A DNA stretch of 64,000 nucleotides, from contig NZ_BDBR01000017.1 of the NCBI RefSeq assembly GCF_001613085.1, forward strand, positions 124,001 to 188,000. Reading direction: 5' to 3'. The translations under genes were made by a program, and so were the position numbers. The first letter of the stretch is position 1. Every line of letters starts with the position of its first letter. A model generated the notes under the pieces. That model had not been told where the DNA came from. It saw only the letters and a list, made by a program, of their open reading frames with translations, and did no database searches. This DNA is from Nocardia salmonicida NBRC 13393 (GTDB taxonomy: Bacteria; Actinomycetota; Actinomycetes; Mycobacteriales; Mycobacteriaceae). Shown here piece after piece: positions 51,681 to 61,207 of the stretch.

Positions 51681-52561
51681 ACGAGGTCGACATCGAGCAG
51701 ATCGCACGAACTGCCTGCACCGAAATGGGCCTCGTGCAACCGCATTTGATTCCGATCAAGGTCGCTGAGAACGGGATCTTCCGAGTTTCCGAGCAGCAGC
51801 TGGTGGTGCGCGTTGCCCGTGACGGCCAGGCCGACGCGGCGCAACGCGAACTCACGGTCGCTCGATGGCTTCACACGAACGACGTCCCCGCTGTCGAACC
51901 GGGTGGCTGCGGTTCGGACTTCGTCGTTGTCGATGGACGGCCGGTCACGTTCTGGCGAGAGCTGCCACCACATCGGCCAGGCAGTGTGGGTGAGATCGCC
52001 GAGGCGTTGCGATCTCTTCACCGCCTGGCGGTACCCCCATTCCTCGGTGAGATCGCCCCATTCGTCCGGGTCGGCGAACGAATCGACGCCGCCCGTACCC
52101 TCAAGCCCGACGACCGGCAGTGGTTACGCGCTCGTCTGGCTGACCTTCGAGCGGGGTGGGCTGAGTTGCCACCGGGTCTACCCTGGGCACCGATTCATGG
52201 TGACGCATGGGAGGGCAACGTGGTCACAACCGACGACCGGACGACTCTGTTCCTCGACCTGGAACGCGCATCGGTCGGTCCACCCGAGTGGGATCTAACG
52301 TCGACCGCGATCAAGCACAGCTCTTTCGGGTGGATTTCCGCCACAACTTACGCTCAGTTCTGCGACGCTTACGGGACAGACGTCACCAAGTGGGCCGGGT
52401 TCTCGTTACTGCGCGATATCAGGGAATTGCGGATGACGTCGATGGCCGTCCAGAGCGCTGCGGCGAACCCTGCGCACGTTGAGCAGGCGCAACACCGGGT
52501 CGATTGTCTCCGTGGTCGGCGCGGCGGGCGACCATGGAACGGCTGGGTGGCTCTGCCATAG
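51677..52561 (+). CDS. APH/choline kinase-family phosphotransferase
   Basis: 294 residues. The catalytic loop HGDAWEGNVV (HGDxxxxN) and LFLDLERASVGPPEWDL (metal-binding Asp) of aminoglycoside phosphotransferase-like kinases are clear. Co-translated with XRE copy 2. Unlike acquired resistance genes it lies in a metabolic/regulatory module, so its substrate is probably an endogenous small molecule. Confidence 0.8.
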   Translation: MNEVDIEQIARTACTEMGLVQPHLIPIKVAENGIFRVSEQQLVVRVARDGQADAAQRELTVARWLHTNDVPAVEPGGCGSDFVVVDGRPVTFWRELPPHRPGSVGEIAEALRSLHRLAVPPFLGEIAPFVRVGERIDAARTLKPDDRQWLRARLADLRAGWAELPPGLPWAPIHGDAWEGNVVTTDDRTTLFLDLERASVGPPEWDLTSTAIKHSSFGWISATTYAQFCDAYGTDVTKWAGFSLLRDIRELRMTSMAVQSAAANPAHVEQAQHRVDCLRGRRGGRPWNGWVALP

Positions 52562-52587
52562 CAGAACTAGAGTCTGCGAGACGGTGA

Positions 52588-52758
52588 GTGCGTGAGCTGA
52601 CCAAACTGCTCGACGAAAGCGATCCCGACACCCCTAATTTCGGGCCGGCCGCTGACGACCCATCGACGGCGGGGCCCTCGGAGGCTGAACGGGCTGAAAC
52701 TGCGGCCCGGCGGCGCCAAGCGGGAAAACAGCGTCGGAACCAGCGCAGGCAGAAGTAG
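52588..52758 (+). CDS. Small charged protein, 56 residues
   Basis: GTG 52588 to TAG. VRELTKLLDESDPDTPNFGP followed by an acidic/proline part and a very basic tail (RRRQAGKQRRNQRRQK). Convergent with the giant helicase gene. No family recognised; the basic tail suggests nucleic-acid binding. Confidence 0.45.
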   Translation: MRELTKLLDESDPDTPNFGPAADDPSTAGPSEAERAETAARRRQAGKQRRNQRRQK

Positions 52759-52791
52759 GAACCAAGCCCCTACCTGTCGTCACCTGAAGGT

Positions 52792-55700
52792 TCATCGAGC
52801 TCGGCCCTGATTGGTGAGGATCGAGGTTCCGTTGGCACCGATGACGACCGCAGCACCACCGAATTGACGGACCATCGCCGCAGCGTCGTGCATCGCGGCT
52901 GATTGGATGAAGTCGGTCTCGTCGGCGGGGCCGTTCGCTCCTGACGATGTTGCCTCCGGCCGGATCTCGTTGCTGCCCAACAGTTCCTGGTTGATCGCTT
53001 TCTGCCGTTCCCGTAGTGCGTCAAGGCGGTCGCTGTGTTCGAATGGCTTGCCCAAACGTTGTTCGGAGCGCTCCCGTTCCGTGCGTTCGGTGGCCAGTCG
53101 GCTTGTCGCGACGTCTAGTCGTTTGTCTAGACCGTTGACGGCGTTCTCCAGCCTGAGCATCACTCCGGCTCCGCCTTTTTCCAGGGTCTTCCCATCGAGG
53201 GTGACGTAGAGATCGGCGCTGATCTCGGAGAACACCACCGCGACGTGGGCGTCGCGGCCGGTGGGTACGTTGCGGGCGTCAAGGGTGAAACCCGCTATCT
53301 CTACTACGCCCTGATCGGAGAACTCCTTCCACACCGAGCGGGGGTCCTGAGTCAGCTTGGACAGTCGTGCGGCAAGCGCGTCGCCAGCGTCGCCGCGGTG
53401 GTCGAAGAAGCGACCGCTGACCTTCGCTGCGAAGGCGTCGCCCTTGGTCGGCGTTCGGTGCGCGATTGCCTTGGTGTAGGCATCGCTCTCGGCTTCGAGG
53501 CCGGGGATGGCGTTGTCCGCGTCGCGGATACGGATATGCAGCAGCGACTGGCTACGTTGATGGGCTCGGCGCAAGCGTTCGAGTTTAGTGACCTCGATGT
53601 CGACTTCGGCCTTCTCCAGCACCAGCGGATTGCCACTGGCGATAGCGAGGGCCTCGTTGGCGTTGAGCGCCGCATCGCCGATGTCGTCGATCTCCCGGGC
53701 GGTGAGCGACCCCTTCAGAAATTGGTTGACCATGGCCGCTTTTCGCGACTGAGCTGCCCACATGCGGGCATCGAACGTACCTTCGGTGACGGCGCGAGCA
53801 ACAGCGATCTCCGCGTTTTGGTTGCCCTGGCGGATGCCACGCCCGTCACGTTGCTCGATGTCGGCTGGCCGCCATGGACAGTCGACATGCAGCATGGCGA
53901 CCATCCGGTCCTGAATATTCACGCCGACGCCCATCTTGGACGTGGAGCCGAAAAGGAACTGGATGCTGCCGTTACGGGCCTTGGTGAACAGCGCCGCCTT
54001 TCCCTTGTCGTTCTTCGCGTCGTGGATGTAGGCGAACAGGTCCGCCGGTGCGCCCCGTGCGATGAGCTTGGACTTGAGTTCGTCGTAGGCGTTCCAGTCC
54101 GCGCCTGGTGTTCCCAGGTCACAGAACGCCAGGACGAGGCCACCTCGGCGAGGGTGGGGCTGTCCGTCACGACCAAGGAAGACCTGGTCCTTGGCGGCTT
54201 GCCATTTGTCGAACATCCAGTCGGCCGCTGCTTCGAGCTTGAGGCCGAACTGATCTTCACCGACCTCTTCGTCCGGCTGGTGGCGCGACATCGCTGAGTA
54301 GAGCGCGACGTACCTCGCCGTGGCCGGACTCGGAGACTTCGCGTGGAGGTGTCTGGCGATGGCGCCTCCCTCCGCGATGTCCAACATCGGGCGATCCTCG
54401 TGCGCCGATACGGAGCGAGAGCCGAGGCCGAGCGACTTGACAAGGCGCAGGTCAAGAGCTGCGGCACGACCGTCGGAGGAGATTTTGAGCATGTTGTCCA
54501 CGGTGGGGTCAACCGCGCGTGACTTCACCTTTTGCGCCCGTTCACCGAGTTCCCGGACGTATTCGAGCTGAGTGTCGGTAGCCGGGACGGAGATGACCTC
54601 TGGCGCACGTTCCCCGTCGGCCCGACGGGCGAGCTTGGGCACCGGGAGCTTCAAGTCCTCCGGCAATTTCACGTCGGCGGCGACATGGAACATGCGTTGC
54701 AGCTCGATGACGTTGCGGAAGCCCACCAGTCGGGTCTTGAGACTCCACGAATTGCCGTCGACCGACATCTCCAGCTCGGTCCGGGTGCGGCCGAAGGTGG
54801 CCGCCCACTCGTCGAAATTGCGAATTCCGGCGTCTTCGAGCAGGTCCGGGCGGAGGTAGCGCTGCACGACGTACGCCTCGGTGATGCTGTTCGCGAGCGG
54901 GGTCGCCGTGGCGCCGGTGATGGCGCGCCCGCCGTGCTTGTCGCGCAGGTACTCCACGACCATGTGCAGCTTCTGCGCCCGCTGGCTTCCGGCGATGGCG
55001 GCTGACTCGATCTGGGTGTCGGTGGCCAGATTCTTGAAGTCGTGCAGCTCATCGACCACGAGGTAATCGATACCGGTCTGCTCGAACGTGATGCCCGGAT
55101 CGGTCGGGCCGCCGACCTTCTTTTTCAGTTTCTCCTCGGACTTGAGGATCGCGTCCTCGATACGTTTGACGGTCGTGCGTTTGGCCCCGCCCGCCATAAG
55201 TTCGGCCAGATACTCGCGGCGCGGTTGGATCTCGCGGTCGAAGTACCAGTGCGCGGTGTCGCGTGCGACCTCGAGGCGTTGGAATGACCCGCGAGTCAAG
55301 ATGATCGCGTCCCAATCGCCGGTCGCTGCGCGGGCGACGAACTGTCGTCGTTTCTCCCCTGCCAGGTCCTCGGTGCCGGCGGCGAGGATGCGCGCTTGCG
55401 GATACGCCTGCAAGAACTCCCTGGCGAATTGATCGAGCATCGAGTTCGGCACCATGATCGCTGGTTTGCTGACCAGCCCGAGGCGTTTGAGTTCCATGAC
55501 GCCCATCGCCATCTCGAGCGTTTTACCCGCGCCGACGGCGTGGAAAAGACCCACATTCGGCTCGGCGATCATCCTGGCGACCGCGGCCCGCTGGTGCGGG
55601 CGCGGGGTGTAGACCCGGGACAGGCCGGGCAGGCTGAGCATCTTCCCGTCGGTCTCGTAGTTGCGCAAGACGAGGTTGTTGAAGCGTCGGTTGTACTCCT

Positions 55701-58700
55701 CGCTCAGCCGCGCTGCGCGGACCGGGTTCTCCCACACCCATTCGCTGAACCGTTCGTTGAGCTGTTCGGCCTTCTCGTTGGCGGCTTCGGTTTCGGTTGG
55801 GTTGGGGATGCGTGACTCACCGTTTTCGTCCGGATCGAAGACGCGGATCGGAGCCTGGCGCAGCAGGGCTTGGGCGATTTTGGGTGCCGGGACGCGGGCG
55901 GTGCCGAATTCCTGGGTCGCCAGAATGCCGCGACGGCCGCCCGTGACCTTCCACTCCCCCGCTTTGGTGTGCTCGACGGTGATCGTGTCGTCGTTGAGGA
56001 CCTCGTTCAGGAATGTCTGCACGTCGGGCGCGTCGATCCATACCGCGCCGAGTCGGGCGTCGATCTCGGCTGGTCCGAGATCGACGGGGATGACCCCGGT
56101 CAGCGCGGTGACGTTGTCGCTGTAGGTCTCCGGGTTCGCGGCGGCGGCGTCACGGGCTTGGTCGAGCTTGAGACGGACATTGCCCGACAAATATTCCGCC
56201 GCGGGAACGAAGCGGCCGTCCTCGGCGGGGTCGGGGTAGATCAGACCGCGGCATTGCGCGCGAGCTTGGTCGTCGTCGCTGCCGAGCAGGCCCGCGATGA
56301 CCGGCAGGTCGATGCGGCCGTGCGTATCCAGGCAGATCGCCACCGCGTCCTCGGCGGTGTCCGCTCCGGTGCGCGGGGTGCGCGGCGCGACGACGCGCTG
56401 GCGCATGATCGCCATCTTCACCGCGGTGTCGGTGGTGGCGTCGTAGTCCTCGAGCGCCAGCACGATCGGGGCGTGCGGGTCGTCGCGGAATACCCGCATG
56501 ACCGGGGGGCGACGGACCGACATGACCGGCTCACCCGCATCATCGACGCGTCCGGTCGGATGCCACGTGCAGCGGTTGATCGGTCCGAATCGCTCGGTGT
56601 AGCGGTCGTAGCGTCGGTTGAGTCGGGTGCGCAGGGCTTCGATCTCGTCGGAGTCTTCGGCGTTGGCGGCCTCGTTCTCCAGCAGGGCGACCGCGGTGTC
56701 GCGCAACCCCAGTAATGCTCGCAGTTCCTCGGCTTGGGTTTTCGGGATCGTCAGCTCGCTGTAGGTGCCGTCGACATGCAGTGCCTCGAACCCTTGTGCT
56801 GTGGCGCGCAGGTGGCCAGGGAATTCGTTCGCGTCACCGGGTGCGCTGGCCGCAGCACGCCGTTCGCCGGCTACCAGTTCACGGGGCTGATGGGCGATGC
56901 CCTCGCTCAGGGCTTGCCGCGCGATGCGATCAAGCGCCTCACGGAGTTGCTGTTCCAGGTCGCCGCGCCCGTGCACCTCGACTGCCAATCCGCCGTACAT
57001 GCTGGTTCCGGCCCGTAGCTCACCGAGAACCATGTCGGGGTTGTTGAGGAAATACTCGTTGACGACGACTTCCGCCTCACCGGCATCTTGAGCCAAGGGC
57101 ACTTCGGTGCTGGTGGCCAGCTCGAACGGTCCACCGAGCTGGCGTGGCGCGCCATCTCGACGGCGCAGGATCAGGATGTCGGTGACCACGTCCGTGCCCG
57201 CGACTCGCCGATGTGTGCCGTTGGGCAGGCGGACCGCACCGAGGAAGTCGGCGTGAGCGGCGATTTCACGACGGGCGGATGGATTCTTCTTGTCCAGAGT
57301 GAAGGAGCTGGTCACCACCGCCACCACACCGCCCGGCTTGGTCAGTGCGATCGACTTGAGGATGAAGTGGTCGTGCATGCTGTGCTCGCCGGTGTTGTGC
57401 ACCGGATCGTGGAGCCGGGTCGAGGAGAACGGCACGTTTCCGATTGCGGCGTCGAAGTGTCCTTCGGGCAGACGGGTGTCGGCGAAGGATTCGACCCGGA
57501 TGTCGGCGTGCGGGTAGAGCGCCTGTGCGATCCGAGCGGTGGTGGAGTCCAGTTCCACACCGGTCACGCGCGCCGATTCCGGGGCACGTCCGATGAATGC
57601 GCCTGCACCGCAACCTGGTTCGAGGACTCGTCCGTCGACGAACCCGAGAGATTGGAGGTGATCCCACATCGTCCGCACGATCATCGGATCGGTGTAGTGG
57701 GCATTGAGGACGGTGCGGTTGGCCTGCTTCCATCCGGTGTCGCCGATCAGGGTTCGTAGCGATTCGGCGTCGGCGCGGAACTCTTCACGCTCGACGTCGA
57801 AGATCGCGGCGGCGGCGCCCCACGAGGTCCATTTCGCCAACGTTTCTCGCTCGGCCGGCGTCGGCGTGCGATTGTCGCGTTCGAGGACCTGAATGGTCTG
57901 GATCGCCGCGAGGTTCGCCTCGATGCGCCGCTGTGGCGACCGGGGGATCTCCACTTCGGGTGCCGGAAGCCGTTCGGCGCGACGGAATCCCGCGTTCACG
58001 GGACCGGTCGCATTGGCCCTCGCTGTTGTGACCGGCCCGGTGGCCGCCTCGGTCCGAGGTGGTGTCGCTGGTGACTGGTCGGTGGTAACAGGCACCGCCG
58101 TCGGTGCCTGCGGCTCGGACGGCGTAGGGGCAGGGGTCGCACCGTTGGAGGCTGCTGGCGGCGATGCCAGGGCGGTCGAATCCTGTTTAACCTCCGACGA
58201 TTCGATGGGTGTTGTGCGTTCGGTCTGCGGCTTTGTGACCGCGTGGCCGGAGGCGAGGGGCGCAGTGTCGGCGGTGGTCGCGGCCCCGGTCTCGGTGAAG
58301 GGCAGGCCGAGTCTGGTGAGCGAGGCTCGCAGGTACCCGACGCGGCGGGTGCGCACGGCGAAGTCGGTCGCCCGCCGCTGATACCAGAATTTCTGGGGCC
58401 GTGACCACTGGAATTTGGCGTCGTGCAGGGCTTGGCGGAGTTGCAGGTTCGCTTTGTCGGTGTTACGGACCAGCGTGCCTTCGGCGGTGTGCTCGATGAG
58501 GATCGGCAACGAAGTCGTCGCGTCCTCGACCAGGACAGCGGGTTCTCGCAGATCAGTACGCGGTGTAGCGAGATTCGTTTCGGTGCCGACGATTTCAGCT
58601 GCGGCGGGAATCCCCGGCTCGCGGCGCTCGGCCAGATGGGCACGAATCCGAGGCATCACTTCGCGCACGGGTAGCGCTTCGGTGATCGGCGCCGCGTCGG

Positions 58701-59379
58701 CGTCAGCGCCGGGGTGAACGATCCACTGGCCGCGTTTGGGTTCGAGAAGGAAAGTGTGTTCACCGACCACGACGTGCGCCCGTTGTCCGTGCACTCCGCC
58801 GAACCGTTCGTGGGCCGACAGCCCGAGTTTGTCAACGAACCCCGCCAGCCGCTCGATGCGCGAGCGCATCTCGACGTAGTCGGTGGTGCCGGCGGGGTTG
58901 ATGAGCTGAGCCTGGTCGAGCAGCGTGCGGGCTTGCTCGAACCGTCCCGCCCGAAGGTGTCCACCGGCCGCGTTGACCATCGGCCCTGTGGCATGTGCGC
59001 GCTCGTACTGGCGGGCTTGGACCGAGGCGGGTGTCTCGTCGTAGAGGTCTGGGTGGGCCCGCAGGTAGCACTCGACCCACAACCAGGTCGGCCCGAATCG
59101 CTCCCCCGCCGACAGCGCCTTCAGCGGCCCCTCGGTGAGGTATCGCGGTGCGGTGGAGGGGTTGAAGATCTCGGGTGGCCGGTTGTAGCCACCGTAGGCG
59201 TACGCCTCGTCCTCGATCGTGCACCGCAGCGTTGCCAGTTCGACCCGGCTGAACATCGCATCGGCCCGTGCCAGACGTTCGGCCTCGGCACCACTGGTCG
59301 CCGTGCCGACCTCGCGGAGGCGAGTCCACTGCGCGTCAGCGCCAGTGGACTCGCCGCGGCCGACTTCCCACGTCTGCAC
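52792..59379 (-). CDS. Giant DNA methylase-SNF2 helicase fusion of a plasmid/ICE
   Basis: About 2,195 residues if started at GTG 59379; the start is unresolved, because the frame stays open upstream but is overlapped there by a better-supported gene. An N-terminal scaffold region precedes an N6-adenine methylase-type fold (LEPGCGAGAFIG and GNVPFSS in place of NPPY). After a long spacer comes a helicase: HAVGAGKTLEMAMG (Walker A), VVDELHDFKN, GATATPLANS and EQRDGRGIRQGNQN (motif VI). The C-terminus is coiled-coil rich. This architecture is common on conjugative plasmids and phages and is thought to protect or process entering DNA. The substitution in the NPPY motif makes methylation uncertain. 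Confidence 0.85.
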   Translation of the reverse strand: MQTWEVGRGESTGADAQWTRLREVGTATSGAEAERLARADAMFSRVELATLRCTIEDEAYAYGGYNRPPEIFNPSTAPRYLTEGPLKALSAGERFGPTWLWVECYLRAHPDLYDETPASVQARQYERAHATGPMVNAAGGHLRAGRFEQARTLLDQAQLINPAGTTDYVEMRSRIERLAGFVDKLGLSAHERFGGVHGQRAHVVVGEHTFLLEPKRGQWIVHPGADADAAPITEALPVREVMPRIRAHLAERREPGIPAAAEIVGTETNLATPRTDLREPAVLVEDATTSLPILIEHTAEGTLVRNTDKANLQLRQALHDAKFQWSRPQKFWYQRRATDFAVRTRRVGYLRASLTRLGLPFTETGAATTADTAPLASGHAVTKPQTERTTPIESSEVKQDSTALASPPAASNGATPAPTPSEPQAPTAVPVTTDQSPATPPRTEAATGPVTTARANATGPVNAGFRRAERLPAPEVEIPRSPQRRIEANLAAIQTIQVLERDNRTPTPAERETLAKWTSWGAAAAIFDVEREEFRADAESLRTLIGDTGWKQANRTVLNAHYTDPMIVRTMWDHLQSLGFVDGRVLEPGCGAGAFIGRAPESARVTGVELDSTTARIAQALYPHADIRVESFADTRLPEGHFDAAIGNVPFSSTRLHDPVHNTGEHSMHDHFILKSIALTKPGGVVAVVTSSFTLDKKNPSARREIAAHADFLGAVRLPNGTHRRVAGTDVVTDILILRRRDGAPRQLGGPFELATSTEVPLAQDAGEAEVVVNEYFLNNPDMVLGELRAGTSMYGGLAVEVHGRGDLEQQLREALDRIARQALSEGIAHQPRELVAGERRAAASAPGDANEFPGHLRATAQGFEALHVDGTYSELTIPKTQAEELRALLGLRDTAVALLENEAANAEDSDEIEALRTRLNRRYDRYTERFGPINRCTWHPTGRVDDAGEPVMSVRRPPVMRVFRDDPHAPIVLALEDYDATTDTAVKMAIMRQRVVAPRTPRTGADTAEDAVAICLDTHGRIDLPVIAGLLGSDDDQARAQCRGLIYPDPAEDGRFVPAAEYLSGNVRLKLDQARDAAAANPETYSDNVTALTGVIPVDLGPAEIDARLGAVWIDAPDVQTFLNEVLNDDTITVEHTKAGEWKVTGGRRGILATQEFGTARVPAPKIAQALLRQAPIRVFDPDENGESRIPNPTETEAANEKAEQLNERFSEWVWENPVRAARLSEEYNRRFNNLVLRNYETDGKMLSLPGLSRVYTPRPHQRAAVARMIAEPNVGLFHAVGAGKTLEMAMGVMELKRLGLVSKPAIMVPNSMLDQFAREFLQAYPQARILAAGTEDLAGEKRRQFVARAATGDWDAIILTRGSFQRLEVARDTAHWYFDREIQPRREYLAELMAGGAKRTTVKRIEDAILKSEEKLKKKVGGPTDPGITFEQTGIDYLVVDELHDFKNLATDTQIESAAIAGSQRAQKLHMVVEYLRDKHGGRAITGATATPLANSITEAYVVQRYLRPDLLEDAGIRNFDEWAATFGRTRTELEMSVDGNSWSLKTRLVGFRNVIELQRMFHVAADVKLPEDLKLPVPKLARRADGERAPEVISVPATDTQLEYVRELGERAQKVKSRAVDPTVDNMLKISSDGRAAALDLRLVKSLGLGSRSVSAHEDRPMLDIAEGGAIARHLHAKSPSPATARYVALYSAMSRHQPDEEVGEDQFGLKLEAAADWMFDKWQAAKDQVFLGRDGQPHPRRGGLVLAFCDLGTPGADWNAYDELKSKLIARGAPADLFAYIHDAKNDKGKAALFTKARNGSIQFLFGSTSKMGVGVNIQDRMVAMLHVDCPWRPADIEQRDGRGIRQGNQNAEIAVARAVTEGTFDARMWAAQSRKAAMVNQFLKGSLTAREIDDIGDAALNANEALAIASGNPLVLEKAEVDIEVTKLERLRRAHQRSQSLLHIRIRDADNAIPGLEAESDAYTKAIAHRTPTKGDAFAAKVSGRFFDHRGDAGDALAARLSKLTQDPRSVWKEFSDQGVVEIAGFTLDARNVPTGRDAHVAVVFSEISADLYVTLDGKTLEKGGAGVMLRLENAVNGLDKRLDVATSRLATERTERERSEQRLGKPFEHSDRLDALRERQKAINQELLGSNEIRPEATSSGANGPADETDFIQSAAMHDAAAMVRQFGGAAVVIGANGTSILTNQGRAR

Positions 59380-59444
59380 ACCGTCGATGAGGTAGTCCCG
59401 TTCACCGACGGTGACGATGGTGTCCTGCGTGCTGGAGCCGAGTT

Positions 59445-59957
59445 CTACCGCGCTGGCCGCGCGGCGTCCTGCCTCTCCAAGATCAGCGCCAGCTGTTCGC
59501 GCTTCTGCTGGGCGGTCAACTCGTCGTGGTCGCTCAGCATCCAGTGGACCTCCTCGACCAGATGCGGATACCGGCGATCCCACTCGCTCGCCTCCGGGCT
59601 GCCCGGCTCCATCTCCAGGCGCTGCTCCACCGCTCGCTCCTCCTGCTGCATCACCAGCAGGTCGCGCTCGGTCCGGCTCGGTTGCGGGTCGTCCTGGTTC
59701 TCCGGGGGCATCGAGTACAGCAGCTCGGCCAAGGCCATCTCCGTCGCCTGGGCGCGCACCGTGTTCAGCGTTCCCACCCGTTGCAGGTAGTCCTGTCCGG
59801 GGGTGATCGCGTCGGTTTCCAGCTGGGTCGAGATCTGCTCGATTCGCTGACTGATCTGATCTGCCAGCTGTTGGAAGCGCGTCTGCGGGTCCTCCAGCAG
59901 TTGCGTCGTTCGTGGCAGGTACGTCGTGTAGTAGGTCCTGACCTGGTCGATGATCAT
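59445..59957 (-). CDS. Helical protein of unknown function, upstream of the helicase
   Basis: 170 residues from ATG 59957 (AAAGGA upstream). Gln/Glu-rich amphipathic helices such as RFQQLADQISQRIEQISTQL and ELTAQQKREQLALILERQDA suggest a coiled coil. No family recognised. Its stop lies just before the helicase frame and it is on the same strand, so co-transcription is likely. Confidence 0.65.
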   Translation of the reverse strand: MIIDQVRTYYTTYLPRTTQLLEDPQTRFQQLADQISQRIEQISTQLETDAITPGQDYLQRVGTLNTVRAQATEMALAELLYSMPPENQDDPQPSRTERDLLVMQQEERAVEQRLEMEPGSPEASEWDRRYPHLVEEVHWMLSDHDELTAQQKREQLALILERQDAARPAR

Positions 59958-60075
59958 CGCGTTCGTTGTCCTTTCGGTGGTCGACGGTCGAGGGTGCCGG
60001 GTTCGGGTCGCCCCATAGTGCCTCCAGGCTCAGCTGGTCTTCGCTGATCTGTATTCTTCGCGGTCGCCGCGCCAT
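59958..60075 (-). CDS. Possible small protein MARRPRRIQ...
   Basis: From ATG 60075 the frame gives RRPRRIQISEDQLSLEALWG, which looks genuine, but no in-frame stop occurs before the next gene. A one-base shift near 59960 would end it with CGATGA at the next start. I give the coding start with confidence and leave the end open. Confidence 0.35.
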
Positions 60076-60192
60076 AGTCGCCTCCGTGTTCGACGGCGGG
60101 GCGGCGCATCTCACCAGCCCCAATGGTTCCGTTGTTGCTGATGTGTCGAGAACATCCACCTGGGACGATTTCCGCAGATGAACTCGATGCAC

Positions 60193-60206
60193 TCTAATGT
60201 ATCGAA
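60193..60206 (-). promoter_or_regulatory. TTCGATACATTAGA motif, minus strand
   Basis: Reverse complement of TCTAATGTATCGAA; one of five copies in the last 4 kb, this one facing the leftward genes. An extra CGATAGTATCG lies beside it. Confidence 0.5.
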
Positions 60207-60282
60207 CGACTCGATAGTATCGGGAGAACCTAAAGCGGCCTGGTACGGGGCGGGCGCTCGCCGCTTTAGATGCGATCGGGCC

Positions 60283-60300
60283 ATTGGATACACTGGAACC
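60283..60300 (+). promoter_or_regulatory. ATTGGATACACTGGAACC motif
   Basis: Matches the copy at 62192 at 14 of 18 positions; ~70 bp upstream of the ParB-like gene. Confidence 0.45.
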
Positions 60301-60370
60301 ATCGGAGATGCGGCGGGAAGCCGACCGCGGACCGAGATGCGCGTTCTGCTGTCGAGAGGGAAGGAAACCC

Positions 60371-60820
60371 GTGGCCGACACACAGTCCGACGAGACGGAG
60401 ATGCCGACAAAGGGCAGGACGAACTTCTCCTGTAGCAACGACGTCTGGTCCAACGCGAAGAAGCAGTGGCAGAAGCAGATTCGCCAATTCCCCACCTGGG
60501 CAGGATGGCTGGACGCGGCCTTCGCCTCGAAGACTGCACGCAAGCGCGCGGAGTTGGGGTTGACCGAATACGAACCCGCTCCCGACCGACTCCCTCCCGG
60601 TCGACGCGTTCCACCCGAGCAGGCAGGCACCCGACCGCGCCGCTCGTACAGCGGCGACACGAAGATCATGGCCGACGCACGAGCCACCTGGTGGGCCGAG
60701 GCCGAGCTCTACCCGGCGTGGTCGGACTGGGCCGAAGAGGCCCTGGCCGACCAACTCCCCCGACCGGCGACAACACCCGCCACCCCGATCGAGTCCGCCA
60801 AGACGGTCGCGGCACCATAG
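60371..60820 (+). CDS. ParB-like centromere-binding protein with two similar domains
   Basis: 149 residues from GTG 60371 behind AAGGAAA. NFSCSNDVWSNAKKQW and QFPTWAGWLDAAF resemble the C-terminal ParB/ribbon-helix-helix domain of small plasmid partition proteins; a second copy, KIMADARATWWAEAELYPAW then WAEEAL, follows ~60 residues later. This suggests an internal duplication that makes a two-domain DNA binder. No ParA gene is in the window. Confidence 0.5.
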   Translation: MADTQSDETEMPTKGRTNFSCSNDVWSNAKKQWQKQIRQFPTWAGWLDAAFASKTARKRAELGLTEYEPAPDRLPPGRRVPPEQAGTRPRRSYSGDTKIMADARATWWAEAELYPAWSDWAEEALADQLPRPATTPATPIESAKTVAAP

Positions 60821-60840
60821 CCACAGAAACCACACCCGCC

Positions 60841-60882
60841 CCACGGGCGCCCAAGTTCTTATAAGAACTTGGGCGCCCGTGG
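60841..60882 (+). terminator. Perfect 42-bp palindrome
   Basis: Bases 60841-60861 are the exact reverse complement of 60862-60882 with no loop. It starts 20 bp after the ParB-like gene. It could be a terminator for either direction, a cruciform, or a partition/replication site. Confidence 0.5.
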
Positions 60883-61108
60883 CGTTTCCAACCGGTTGCA
60901 CCATCGGATCGACACTCCGAGACCGCCCGCACTGGCGAGCCAGGCAAGAGCGACACATCGCCGACAGTTGACGCATCTGCGCGCCCCACTCGCGCATCCG
61001 AGCCCGCTGGCGGCCCGACTCGCGCGACCACGCGCGAAGGCTGGCTTTCAGGCCGCTGACCTGGACGAACCTAGCGAACATCGATCAGCTCGGTCAGCCT
61101 TTAGATTC
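60883..61108. other. Intergenic stretch, no gene recognised
   Basis: No convincing frame or repeat apart from the palindrome before it and the motif after it. Confidence 0.4.
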
Positions 61109-61126
61109 TTTCGATACAATCGAGTC
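61109..61126 (+). promoter_or_regulatory. TTTCGATACAATCGAGTC motif
   Basis: Third copy of the shared element; ~80 bp upstream of the gene at 61208. Confidence 0.5.
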
Positions 61127-61207
61127 TCTAGCATCAATAGATGCTTGGGGATCTGAGCGCAAGCCCAGCAACCGACCAACCCTCGACAAAGGACAGAGAT
61201 CGATCCG

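Noticed and set aside
51677..52561. Acquired aminoglycoside resistance gene
   Set aside because: Only family-level APH motifs; it is co-translated with a regulator in a metabolic module, so resistance is not supported.
60076..60687. N-terminal extension of the giant helicase frame to 60687
   Set aside because: It lies antisense to the ParB-like gene and its promoter and shows no conserved sequence.
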